From assembly GCF_051014445.1 (NCBI RefSeq), contig NC_135140.1, positions 12,207,501 through 12,271,500 of the forward strand: a stretch of 64,000 nucleotides of DNA, written 5' to 3'. The translations under genes were made by a program, and so were the position numbers. The notes under the pieces are model-generated. The model made no database searches and was not told the origin of the DNA. It saw nothing but the letters and a program-made list of their open reading frames with translations. This DNA comes from Colletes latitarsis (lineage: Eukaryota; Arthropoda; Insecta; Hymenoptera; Colletidae). The first letter of the stretch is position 1. Every line of letters starts with the position of its first letter. This document shows, one piece after another, positions 51,278-62,948 of the stretch.

Positions 51278-54200
51278 ATGATTTTGGTGCCGCTGGCCGT
51301 GGTACTTTTCGCGGCGTTTGTGAGCGCCGAACCAGCGATAAACGAAATCCGGCCTCAGAGCAACAGACCAGGAAGATTTCTCTCTCTTCCTATACCACAG
51401 AAGTGTGCAAACCGTGAGTAGACACCTTATTCTCAAGTTTCGACATTTTCCTGTTTAAGTGCGCACTTAGGCAGCCTCACAATCGATTTTCTCGAAAATA
51501 AAACCTTACAAGAAACAACTCTATTCAACTGCTGTTACCCAATGACATCAGAAATGGAAAATATCCTTTGAATGCAAATATTTAACGCTACATACTGATT
51601 ACATCTTTTTTTAACGACTCTCGTCGTGTTGCTTTTCTTTCGATTAAGATGCATATTCGTATCGTTACATCAATCGAATGAAACATAAATTCCTAATATT
51701 TGTGAGTCCCGGTAACTTTGAACATGAAGTCTGAAACTCTAAGTCTAGCGTTTATAAAGGGCTAGAACCGTTTTCGCTTATAATTGGTACAAAATTGTTT
51801 TGGTTCTTACGATAGTTTTAAGAATCGGGACCATTCTTCTCTGGCGGGATCTCGAGAATAAAACCCTACAAGAAACAACTCTATTCAACTGTTGTTACCC
51901 AACGACATTAGAAATTGAAAATATCCTTTGAATGCAAATATTTAACGCTACATTTACAGACACTAATCGCATCTCTTTTTAACGAGTCTTGTCGTGTTGC
52001 TTTTCCTTCAATTAGGATGCATATTCGTATCGTTACATTAATCGAATGAAACATAAATTCCTAATATTTGTGAGTCCCGGTAACTTTGAACATGGAGTCT
52101 GAAACCCTAAGTCTAACGTTTATAAAGGGCTAGAACCGTTTTCGCTTATAATTGGTACAAAATTGTTTTGGTTTTTACGATAGTTTTAAGAGTCGGGACC
52201 AACCTCGTGTTTTTTAAATGTGTTGAGGGAGTACAGTTCGGAAAATGAGGAGTTTAATCGCGGACGGTTTCGAGAGTTTGGGACATTTGGATGCCCCGAC
52301 ACGTTCTCCCGGTCGAGTGAAAAAAGAATCGAGGTTAAAGCGGCCGATACACGCTAAGGAGGCACTCTCGCGCAATCGGACGATCGTATGTTTTCAAAGG
52401 CGGGCACGTGATGGCTAGAGGTACCCGAGGAAGAGCCTCTTGTGCAACCACACGCCTGGCTATTCACTTTTGATGGCGGGCACTAAATAGCTCTGCCTTG
52501 GCGTCCTCTCGTTAACGAGTCGCCGTGGCGACGGAGAATGCAAAAGTCTCGTCGTTCGCGTTTGATGCACTTTCTCGCGGCGAGGATCGACGAAACTGAA
52601 ATTCCCGGGGGCCCCCGGATCTCTCGAAACGAAATCGACGAAACAATTCCCCATAAATATTATACATACAGCGAAAAAGGTGTCACAAGTTTCATAATCG
52701 ATTTCTCAGTAGGGCGTATACGTTGGTCGATTGGTCGCGGATGTTTCAGCAAGAATCTTTTCTGCACCAAAGAGAATTTGTTAAATTTTCAAATTGCTAC
52801 CCTCGTGTCTATTAAAATAACAATGACAAATTATTGAACCAGCTTTGATAATGACCCTAAAAAACCTTCAGTTCCGGTGTATTTATTTTACCTGTACTTC
52901 TTTTCATCTAGCAACGCACTGGCAACTTGTACGGTAAAATCTGGAACGTTGTGCATATTGTTTCCATCGAATCTCTTGTATGTCTTGTCCGCAAAAAAAC
53001 ATGACGCTCGTATCCGTTGCACCTGAAAATATATTTCTGAATTAGTTTGATAATGCATGTTCTTCTGGAAAACGAATCGTTATGACTCCACAGAAATAGG
53101 TAGATGTTTTTTTTTTTTTATACAAAATAGTAGTGTCGTTCTTGTAAAAATCTCGTTCGCTGCATTCGAAAGCTATTTCGAAGCGAATTACGCAAAGACT
53201 CGCGAGCAAAATGTCAAGACGACGATCATCAACCGTGCAATAATGGAAACGGCGAATGAAACGTCGGAAATGTAAAAATTTGATTAAAACGTGCAGCGAA
53301 TAGGCAAGGAGAATTTCAAAATGGTCGCATTTCCACGGTATTTAATCACGCGAGAGGTAGGAATAGGCCGTGGGACCAAATCACCTTTACCGCGTTGCAG
53401 CGGCAATAGTGGAATTTAACGATGTTCGACTACAACCACAATCGCCTTTAATCCTAATAATTACATGTCTGCCCTCCTGGAATGTTCGATCATCCGACTA
53501 CCAATCATACAACACTCCTGCGTTCGCTTGCTGACGTACAATTGGCCAAAATTAGATACTCGAGTCGGTGGTGGATGTAACGAAACGGTCTGAAATAAGA
53601 AATGCTTGTTAGATGGAACATTTAATAGAAAAAATTTCAAACAGCAGCATAGGTAACTCGAAACATCTTGATTCTCATTGCTAAACAACGGCTCTTCGTG
53701 ATAAAATAGATTCGGCGAAGTAAAGTGCTTTGTTCTAATGCAAAGTTTCGCAAGTCGACAACTTCGACGCGTACTCTACTTTCCATCGCGCTTAATTGTC
53801 TTGGGAAGAAGCCAAATTAATAGTAAACGCAACTCCGTTAATTATACAGCACCCGTTGAACATTATTCCAAATATTAATTAAAAGCGTTCATGCATTCTT
53901 CTTGTTCGATAAACGTCCAACTTTTCTATAAGAAAGTTGAAAGCATCCAATAAACTTTTATGAAATAACATCGACGTATACTTAATAATAGCTTTCCAGC
54001 TATAACAATTATTGCATAAATTACTGTTACAAAATCATACGAAATGGTTGTAAAGAGATTATAATGATTACTTTTATGTCGCAACGCCGAAATTCAACGA
54101 CCAGAACAGTTTAACGATCATTAACCTATTGTATTTAATAAAACGTCTAATGCACGTGTTTCTCAAGAGTTTCATATTTTTTCTCGTTATCTTCCATCAG

Positions 54201-57200
54201 GATCTTTCTCGACATTTAACTTTAAGTATATCGTTAATGGCTGATTATTGTACAACTACCGTAATATTCTATGATTTTATTAGAAAGAAACCATAAATGT
54301 CTTTCATCTCTGGCAACTCGATCGTTTAAGAGAAATGCAATCCTAAATAAATTTAATTTCGACCGAAGGTAAACTATTTAGGCTATGAAAAATTTATAAA
54401 TCTAGACGTAAACATAACAAGTACAAAAATAGTAAAAATTATTTATTTATTATTCCTCACATGGGAATAAATTTACGCATATACTTGACACTGACAGCGG
54501 CTGTCACGTGTTATTATGTCCGTTCACTACGTTCCTCTACGTTTAAAACTCCTTACGGTTTTTTTCTATTTACGTAGTCCTATCATTTATAGTATGAAAT
54601 ACGTTTACTATGTCGATCCACCTCCAGAGATCGGCGAAAGGCCTTCCACTGTTTTTAAACGATTCTTTAAAATTGTTTATTATATTTTATTCCATTTACA
54701 CGGTATCGAAATAAAATTCATGATGAACGACTGTGAACGACGAGTGAAAGTAAACTGCCTACCTTAAAAAATATAGGGCGCGTTTACTTATGCCAATCTT
54801 AAGAACAAGCTGCTAGAAAGTTAATGAAAGTCTCCGCTAATATATACAAAAAAATATGTCTACTTCCTTAAAGTGATATCTTTAGTAAAGCTATATCTCC
54901 GAAACCAAGATACAAAAAAACGATATTCGTATTTATGCGTGAATAGTGCGCGATCGAAACTATAAAGTTTCGTTCAAAAAAAAAAAGATGCAACTGTATT
55001 CTTCGGATGCATCGATACATAAACATATCCATGTTTTAATTTACCGTACTCGAATTAAGTAAATCATAATAAATCATAAATCATAATATTTTTAAAACTG
55101 TTATTACTAAAATACTCGTTGTGACATCTACAAGACGTGAATTGATCCATGAAGAAAAATTCTGCGCAAGTAAGGAAAATATCTGAACGTGTTAAATAGT
55201 CTTTAATAAAAATTATGTAACTTTAATGACGACGAGGAGACCTCATCTAACAAATTGCCGTTAAAGTACTTTATGACAGCGCGGGCTGAACAATCAGCTG
55301 TCGCAACGTGGTCTTCGTAAGGTTGTCCCGACTGACAACTTCACAAAAGGCCGATGTTCCATCGCCATGGAAATGTCAAGAATTGTTGCGAAACAAAACA
55401 ACGCCGCACCTGCGAGATAATTCCCCTTGTCGCTCGTTATACGCGTGTATAATGGCCAGTCTTTAACGAGTTCTTTAAGATCGCGTCCATCTCTTGCGCG
55501 AATCCCACTTTCTACCGTGCTTCGAATTCGATATTCGTACTATTACGCGTGAATGTCCTCGTAAAAGTCTGGCCAAGACGATTCATCCGGCTGGCCTGTC
55601 GCGCGAACTAAGAAAGTTTACAAATAAATTCGCTGTAATATCGCGTTATTATACCTAATACGAGCGCATCGGAATCGACGCGTTTAAAATCGCGTGAACT
55701 AAGAAAGTTTCCGCCAGACCATTTGGTACCAGTTTACAAATAAATTCGCTGTAATATCGCGTTATTATACCTAATTCGAATGAATTGGAATCGACGCGTT
55801 TAAAATTGTTACCGCAGACACGATAAACGGGTCGTAGTTATTTCTAAACAGAGAAACCGTTGCAGGCTTCGAAGCAAAAGGATTGCGCACACACGATTAA
55901 GGCAATTATCGTAAGAAGTTCCTTGACACCATCGCGAGACGTACAAGCGCCTCTAAAGGCGCATCGGTGTTTAATGAACGATGATATAACGATCGTAAAT
56001 TGCACGTGCAAGAGAAAACGGCGGCGGGGGAAGACGAGGCTCCTTTTTCTAACGGACATTTGTAAGACGCGAGCGCGTCGGTGCTTGGAAACGGAGAAAA
56101 GGATAGCGTCGCAAATATAACGGTCGACGTAATAAAACAAATGTCTTTTCTCCCTCTCTTCGACGTTTTTATTTTCATTCGAGAGACGAAACGCAATCCT
56201 ATTAGTCACCGTTTGGAGTCGAATCCTATTCTTGGACAACGAACACAGGAACTGCCGGAATATTTTGGCGAAACGTGACCTGAAAAATAAGGAAATTAGT
56301 CGAAGAGTACGGTACAGTTTAAAAACGGGCAAACTTGTTTCGACAATTATCTATGCATACCTTTGTGAGCGTGTCCCCGTCGGTTTCAGTGAGATTTCTA
56401 GAACGTAGTGAGGGGATAATTATTGAACGTTACGCGAAAAGACGGGGGCTCCCCCCCGTCCAATGATTCAATTATCTTCTCCGCCACGTGCGTGACTGAG
56501 AGACGGATTTGTAATTGGAAGCACGTATGATTATACTCCGCTTAAATGTCAACGGTTTTACACTTTTTCATAATATTTATGCAGGAATGCATCCTCCCGT
56601 CGACGATTTACGACGCGTGTCTCATTATGGGAGTCTGTACCTGCGGTTGCGAAAGGGTTGCTCGTATCGAACAGTGTTGCGGACGCTTTTGTCATAAATT
56701 ACATACGTATATTCCACGGCGCACGATTTAAATCACGATTTCTCTGCTCTAGTAATCTTTCTGTATCGTCGAAAGCCTCGATATAGAGATTTTTAAGTAA
56801 TAATTTTATACGTAGCATCCTGCACGTAAGTACATGCGTTACGGTCAGCGAAGAAATATCAGATGGCAATAGCAATGGACTTCAAGTGTGAGTCGGTGTG
56901 TGAATAGGAATAGAACCGTCATTGTACGAGCATTTCTCTTCTGTCTGCGATAAATTTTCTGTGTCAAGTTGTACAATAGATGTCCGCAACAATGAACGCA
57001 AGAACAATTACGGTATCTTTTGTGATCATTGCTATTGTGTGCATCATAATATTTGAGAAACCATTTCCGCCCCCCCTGCAATCCGTGTTTCATTCCTTTT
57101 TATTTCTCGGCGAATAACGCCGTTCCGTTACTTGAAACGCTATACAATTTTTCGTAAGTTTAAATTCTATTAAAGACTATTAGATGTACATCATTGGAAT

Positions 57201-60200
57201 AAGCTTTGTACTATTAAACAGTATGAAAAAAAACTGTAAAATAGCAATCTGAATCATTAATCAGAACAAAAGATGCGTACTCGTTTTCAAAGTGTTGGGG
57301 AAATATCGATTTGTAATTATTTTGTATGTGATACACCTCCACAAAAAATCTGAAAAATTATGTATTTATAACGGTAACAAGCTATTAAAATTGTAACAAT
57401 AGGAACATGGTCACATCAAAAATTAAGGTAAAAATACAGGCAAATGTCGGTTTTTGATTTTTCCAACATCGTTCCCACGCTTCTAAAAATTTGAAAGAAT
57501 TACAGATTAATAATCATAACAAGACAGTAACACTGCAGAAATACAAACGTGGTCATTTAATAATTTCTATTAAAAAAAAATATTTTAAAACTTTTCGAAT
57601 TTTTTAAAAATCCATTTTGCGGTGAAAAGTTCTGAAAAAATTCACAAACATGTATGCCGTAGAGCAAAATACACCCAATTTTTTTCAAAATCTTTGATAC
57701 GATACAACAAAAGATATACAGCTTAAACTGAAAATTGCGTTTAGGTCTGTGACTACCCTCCCAGTAAGGGTACCGGAATGGTACTTGACACAAATAATTT
57801 TCTTTGAACGGTCTATTAATTGATATACTTGTTGATTAATTTGGCCCGAGGGCACTTTTGACCATCTTATCCAGCTATACTCTTTGTCGAAACGTGTAAA
57901 GAAAACAATCTGCCTGTAACTAATAACGAATAATTGAATTTTCGTTCGTTTTGTTCGCAGGGCCGAAAGAATTCAATTACAGGGGCCACAACTACTTTTA
58001 CAGCGGACATATTCCGGCTCACGCCAACCAGAGAGTGGATTGGCTAGATGCTAGAAATATTTGTAGAGAATACTGCATGGATCTCGTGTCGATAGAGACT
58101 CAAGACAAGAACAACTTAATCTTCAGACTCATTCAACAAAGTAAGTAGCCGAAATCTCCGAAATTTTGTAACGAAAAGGAATATTAACGCGTCTACCTAG
58201 GCTTCAAGTCTTGATTCTGCATGTTGCTTACGTTTTTACGTGGCCTTATACGCGTTCTTAGAAGATTGATGCGTTCCGTGATGCAACTATGTATACATAA
58301 AAAAAAATTGAATTCCTCCTCAGCCTCAACCTACTTAATGATCCTGCATCTCACCTTGAAGAATCTCTTGTTAACTCACCAGCTTAGAAATTCTAAAGCC
58401 TGAACGACGAATAAAAATCGTACATTGTTCTTAAAGAAAAAGAAGTTTAAATATCTTTACCCAATGAAATACAAACAGAATTGCTATGGAGAACTATAGA
58501 ATGAAATAAATGAACAAATTTTATATTACAATAAACGTATGTAAGCATAAAAATTCAGAAACGAATTAAAAATTCAAACAAAACTGACGAGAGAAGTTCA
58601 AGTAAACATCTGTTCAATCTTATTTCCAAATTAAGGTTTTCAATTTTATAAAGATTCGAAACATGCTATTCACTAAAAATTAACGTTTCATGTTTAACAA
58701 GTTCCTATACAGGGTGTTCGGCCAACCCTTGGAAAAATTTTAATGGGAGATTCTAGAGTTCAAAATAAAACGAAAATCTAGAATACTAATTTGTTGATGT
58801 AGATTTCGTTAAAAAGTTATTAACGTTTAAAGTTCTGCACGTACTGAATTTTTTTCTAGAAAGTGGGTAGGATTTTGGGGGTAGGTCTATTCACCAAAAA
58901 TTATTATAATTGACCCCCGCAATTGAAAATAATTTTTTTAGAACGAATTGAACAATTTTTTCTTCGTCGAAAAATTTAGGCACCTACCCCCCGTCGATTT
59001 TTCTTAAAAATTCGTTTTTCATGTGTAACTAATTTGGTTGACGCTGTACGGAAAAGTTGTCTAATACTTTTTTATAGGTATCCATGAACTCTACTTCCAT
59101 GCTAAATTTCAATGAGATACGTTTACTATTGTAGGAGTTATGGCAGTTTGAAAATTGGACCAGTTTTATTGAGTTTTTCTCACTTTACGGGTTCAAGGAA
59201 TAACTTTTTCATTATTATTAGAATTTCTACATATTCTACACCAAAATACGCGTTGTTTGCTTTTTTAAACATTAAAATCGTCCAATCCGTTCAGAAGTTA
59301 TGGTGTTTTAAAGATACGCATACAATTTCGGGGAACGATTTCTGGCCTAAAATTAGATTTTCGGTGAAGAATTTTTTTCTCGAAAATGCGTAGGATTTCG
59401 GGGGTATGTGTAATGACCAAAAATGATTGTAATCGACTCTTGCAACCGAAAATAATTTTTTTCAGGACGATTTGAAAAATTTTTTTTTTGCCAAAAAATT
59501 TCAGCACCTATCCGAATTTTTTTCTCGAAAGTGGGTAGGATTTCGGGAATATGTCTATTCACCAAAAATGCTCATAATTGACCCCTGCAACCAAAAATAA
59601 TTTTTCCAGAACTATTTGAAATTTTTTTAATTTAATTTGTTAATAACTTTTTAATGAAGCCTCAGTCAAGAAATTGATATTTTTGATTTTCGCCTTATTT
59701 TGGCCTCTAGAATCTCCCATTAAAATTTGTCCCAAGGGTGGCCGAACACCCTGTATATTGGGAGAGTGTCTCCTAACTACCTGTGAGAAACGGTTCTGTG
59801 TTAATCGCCATCTAGTATCATTTGCTAGAGTTTTAACTGTATTTCCTATAATGATGAAACTTATATCGAATTCACAAGAATGATATGAGATATTTCACAT
59901 TTTCAATGGAAACCTCCCCCTTTTGTATTAAATATTCTTATGACAATTTTCTATTTACTATCTAATAATAAATGCAACAAACTAATAAGTTATTTAGAAT
60001 TAACTACTTAACAAACAGTATAATTTTAGACTTATTTAACATGTTGACTACCAGGCCAAACCCCCTGATCTTAGCTACAAAAGTTTATATCAAATGCATA
60101 GTCCAAACAAAGTGTTACAAGCTGTTTCCTGTTATAAACTCAAACTATGAATAATATAAAAGAAAATGGTTGCAGTAAATGTAATTTGAAAGAAATCTAA

Positions 60201-61739
60201 ATTCATCCCTGCTTGTAGCCTAGAAGTGTTGCAATAAAATTGTTAAGACATTAAAAGCACTGTGAACAGAGAATGTTTGGAAACCTCTGTCCTGTACCTT
60301 ACTTCGATAATTTAATAATTTGTTACATGCTTTACTTTTAGTAAATATTATTATTTCTTGCAACCAAACGTTAAATGGGGAAAACAATGCCGCGATACGA
60401 TCCCAACAATTGATCGCACCAGCAAAATCAGTATTACATTTTCTCACGTTCGTGACGAAATATCGTGGGTAGAGGTACGACGTTATAAATTACCGAGAGC
60501 GAAGTTGAAGCATCACTTCGTGTCGACGGAATCGTTTGTTTCGAAATTTCTGAACTATCTGGCTGGCGAGAATGAAAGTTAGACTAAGTAGTATAATAAA
60601 TTGCTCACGAAGCCGAGTTGCTTCTGTGCCGTCGTTGACGGTTCGGTCTCGGCGATTGTACAACTTTCTAAGTCAGTTACGACAGGGTTAAATAAATTTC
60701 AGCCCAGCTGTGGGAATAATACAGTATCAATACCATCAATATCTGATAATTAGGTACTATTTCATACCGAATCGTTTTTTATTCGATCGATGGTACGCCG
60801 CCATATTAACCTACAATATCAGTGGTTCTTAACCATTTGCTTCCATACCTCTCTTGACCATTCAACGAAACTCGTGGATCCTTTCCTAGAATATTTTAAA
60901 CCGGTGTCGAAATACTGTGCACCGAACAGGATTAATTCTTCCATAGTTCCTTCTGGAAAAAGAGCATACACTTGTTGCAGTTTGAATTTTTAGAGACATT
61001 TTTAGTCGAACTCAAATTCCGGAAAATGTTTGGTTCTAAAAGTTCGTTTTCCCGCGCTAGTACAAATCATTTAGTTATTTTGGTTACTTTTCAATTTTTT
61101 TGTAATTTTCCATCCGAATTGAACAAATTTTGGTGCAACAAGCTTAACAAAAATAAAAGATAATCGTAATATTTTAATGACCTTTCCCGCGTTTTTTACA
61201 CCATTTTCCCTCGGTCGAACAAAACTGCAGAATTTAGAAACTTACGTGGAGCAAAGCTCATTTAAAAAATAACGTTTCTTCGACTGTTCTTTGTTCTATC
61301 GCGTAAATGTTATATTGGTTAATAAGATTCGTGTAAATGTATTATATTTTCTACAGACGACGTTCCCTACATTTGGACTTCCGGGCGTCTCTGCGACTTC
61401 AAGGGTTGTGAGAATCGTCGTGACCTCGAACCAAAGTCTCTTTACGGTTGGTTCTGGTCAGCCAATAGGAAGAAGATGGCGCCGACCAATCAGGTCCCCG
61501 AAGGGTGGAACTTCAATCCGTGGTCGCAAACCGGACACAAGAAAGTTAGGCAGCCCGACAACGCTGAATTCGATATAAACGGCACGAACGAATCTTGCTT
61601 GTCTGTTCTTAACAACGTTTACAAAGACGGGATCAGTTGGCATGACGTAGCATGCTATCATCAAAAACCTTTTGTATGCGAAGACTCCGATGAACTTTTG
61701 AATTACGTCGCCAGCACCAACGCAGGCCTCCGCCTCTAA
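51278..61739 (+). CDS. Secreted C-type lectin-domain protein
   Basis: Exons are 51278-51413, 57961-58140 and 61357-61739; phases (1, 1) close to 232 aa. Residues 1-17 form a hydrophobic signal peptide (MILVPLAVVLFAAFVSA). The mature protein has a short linker, then a C-type lectin-like domain from about 43 to 215, with cysteines at 43, 80, 84, 118, 123, 186, 205 and 213. Landmarks are VDWLDARNICREYCMDLVSI, IWTSGRLCDFKGC, GWFWS, QPDN (171-174) and WHDVAC (200-205). This matches a conserved insect single-domain lectin-like family (similar to Drosophila CG6055). QPD is the galactose-type sugar motif, but the usual WND is WHD here, so calcium-dependent binding is uncertain. The acceptor (TTTCAG) ends just before the ATG, so a 5' UTR exon lies upstream. 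AATAAA lies at 61750-61755. Introns hold duplications and element copy J. Confidence 0.92.
51491..52200 (+). repeat. Tandem duplication of about 350 bp in lectin intron 1
   Basis: 51491-51832 and 51851-52200 are near-identical, from CTCGA(A/G)AATAAAACC to A(A/G)(A/T/G)TCGGGACC. Shared internal text includes AACAACTCTATTCAACTG and AAAGGGCTAGAACCGTTTTC. Offset is 360 bp. The second copy has a small insertion near CATTTACAGACACTAATC. Confidence 0.9.
52250..52680. promoter_or_regulatory. GC-rich block within lectin intron 1, possible enhancer or promoter
   Basis: About 400 bp of CpG-rich DNA in an AT-rich intron, with the perfect palindrome CCGGGGGCCCCCGG at 52604-52617 and no coding ORF of note. 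Such blocks in insect introns are often regulatory or alternative first exons; that role is inferred from composition only. Confidence 0.25.
52681..57960. other. Rest of lectin intron 1
   Basis: No exon is supported. A local duplication is listed at 55605-55808. CpG-richer DNA lies at 55860-56480 with a hairpin-like GACGGGGGCTCCCCCCCGTC at 56441-56460. ORFs of up to 162 codons on the minus strand (55844-56332) are basic and repetitive in composition and not protein-like. Confidence 0.35.
55605..55808 (+). repeat. Local direct duplication of about 90-110 bp
   Basis: 55605-55690 recurs at 55696-55808: GAACTAAGAAAGTTT, AAATTCGCTGTAATATCGCG, TTATTATACCTAAT and ATCGACGCGTTTAAAAT occur in the same order. 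The second unit has a 27-bp insertion (CCGCCAGACCATTTGG...) after AAAGTTT. Confidence 0.85.
58710..59753 (-). mobile_element. Modular TIR element, copy J (complete, long form, 1044 bp) in lectin intron 2
   Basis: Termini are CAGGGTGTTCGGCCAACCC after TA, and GTGGCCGAACACCCTG before TA. Minus-orientation modules (TTGACCCCCGCAATTG and others) flank the long-form domain (TTTTTATAGGTATCCATGAA ... CGTCCAATCCGTTCAGAAG). It is nearly the same length as copy E (1040 bp) but in the opposite orientation. It lies inside the transcribed lectin gene. Confidence 0.92.
59754..61356. other. Remainder of lectin intron 2
   Basis: No exon is supported. A CpG-richer patch lies at 60380-60640. The ORF at 60358-60582 is not recognisable as a protein. 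Confidence 0.35.
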
Positions 61740-61756
61740 AAGCATCGCAAATAAAC

Positions 61757-62948
61757 AATCCGCGTCATTAACACACTTGTCCTCTTACTCGTCCCTGTTG
61801 CGGCTTAGGCGAGACACGAACCAAAAGAAATAAAAATAAAATGTTTGTCAAAAATTGTCTATATAAAAGCTACAATATTTATGTATAGTAATGCATGGTT
61901 AAATTACATTAGAATTACAATTAAATTAAATATCTTCAACTCTCTTTATTAATTCTCTTTGGTGGATGCGAACTCAGTCGTTGCTGTTCGATCTAGTACA
62001 ACTCTATCACACATTCCTAGAATAAAATCGTTACCCGATATGTGAGATTTACAATGCAAATCCCGAATTTATTGGAATTTAAATATGCATTACTGTACAA
62101 ACTTGTTTTCTACCAATTTTCGTTTCCATACTATATTCATTGAATTCTGTTTACTACAATTAAAATTAATTCACCGGTGATTGAACAATCCACACTAATT
62201 CGAAACGAGCCAAAAAAAGTAAAAATAAAATGTTCATTAAAAATTGCATACGTAAAAATTACAATATTTAAGTACAAGTTTGCTTTCTCTACGTTCATAA
62301 ATATTAACAAAGCAATGAAATATATTTTAATTGCCCGAAGAACTTAATGTTTCATGAACTCTGAACAAGGGAGCAATTGTTTATTTCGAATGCATCACTA
62401 TGCACACAACGAAAAGAAAATTATGTTTATCAAAGGGAACATACGATATTTATTTATATTTAAACATTTCACGCGACAACGGTTTTTTAACTAAAAACTA
62501 AGATTGCAATTTTTTCAGAAGGCACTTAATTATTTCTTAGAACATAATACAAACATTGTTATAATGTAATATAAGAATTAAAATCATTGGTTCATGATCA
62601 ATACTGATAGTATAAGTCTTGTAGTTCCACCTCCACTGCACTCATTTTTTCAAAAGAATTCAATGACACCTTTCTAATAAGATTAATTTCTAATTACAAA
62701 TTTCCATCAATGGATAATCAATGGTGTAAACATATTTATTAATAAATATTTGGCCAACAGTCTGCCTGCATACGTTTACGAATAAATTCTAATTGTAAGT
62801 ATTTAAAAAAAGTCCCATTTATTTATCAAAACTTATAAACTACATGTACGAATTAAGAATCATTTAAAATCTATTATAAACTTACTTTGCCAGCAAATTT
62901 TGTTTATTTTCTCTCAGAATGTAAAATTGGAGTTAATTCCATTACCTC
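61757..62948. other. Convergent intergenic region, lectin and GTF3C5
   Basis: AT-rich sequence between two converging 3' ends, with several AATAAA hexamers on both strands (for example near 61845). Nothing else is seen. Confidence 0.4.

Noticed and set aside
54516..54767. 83-codon plus-strand ORF in lectin intron 1.
   Set aside because: Composition is driven by AT-rich codons and nothing resembles a domain; no convincing splice sites tie it to the lectin.
55844..56332. 162-codon minus-strand ORF in lectin intron 1.
   Set aside because: Very Arg/Phe/Ser-rich, overlapped by several other ORFs in a CpG-rich zone, and no known motif.
59353..59565. Repeated peptides such as MVNRHIPEIL...FEKKI in several ORFs (8.5, 10.9, 11.5, 26.6 and 59.4 kb).
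   Set aside because: They are translations of the same 143-bp non-coding module; frames are short and inconsistent between copies.
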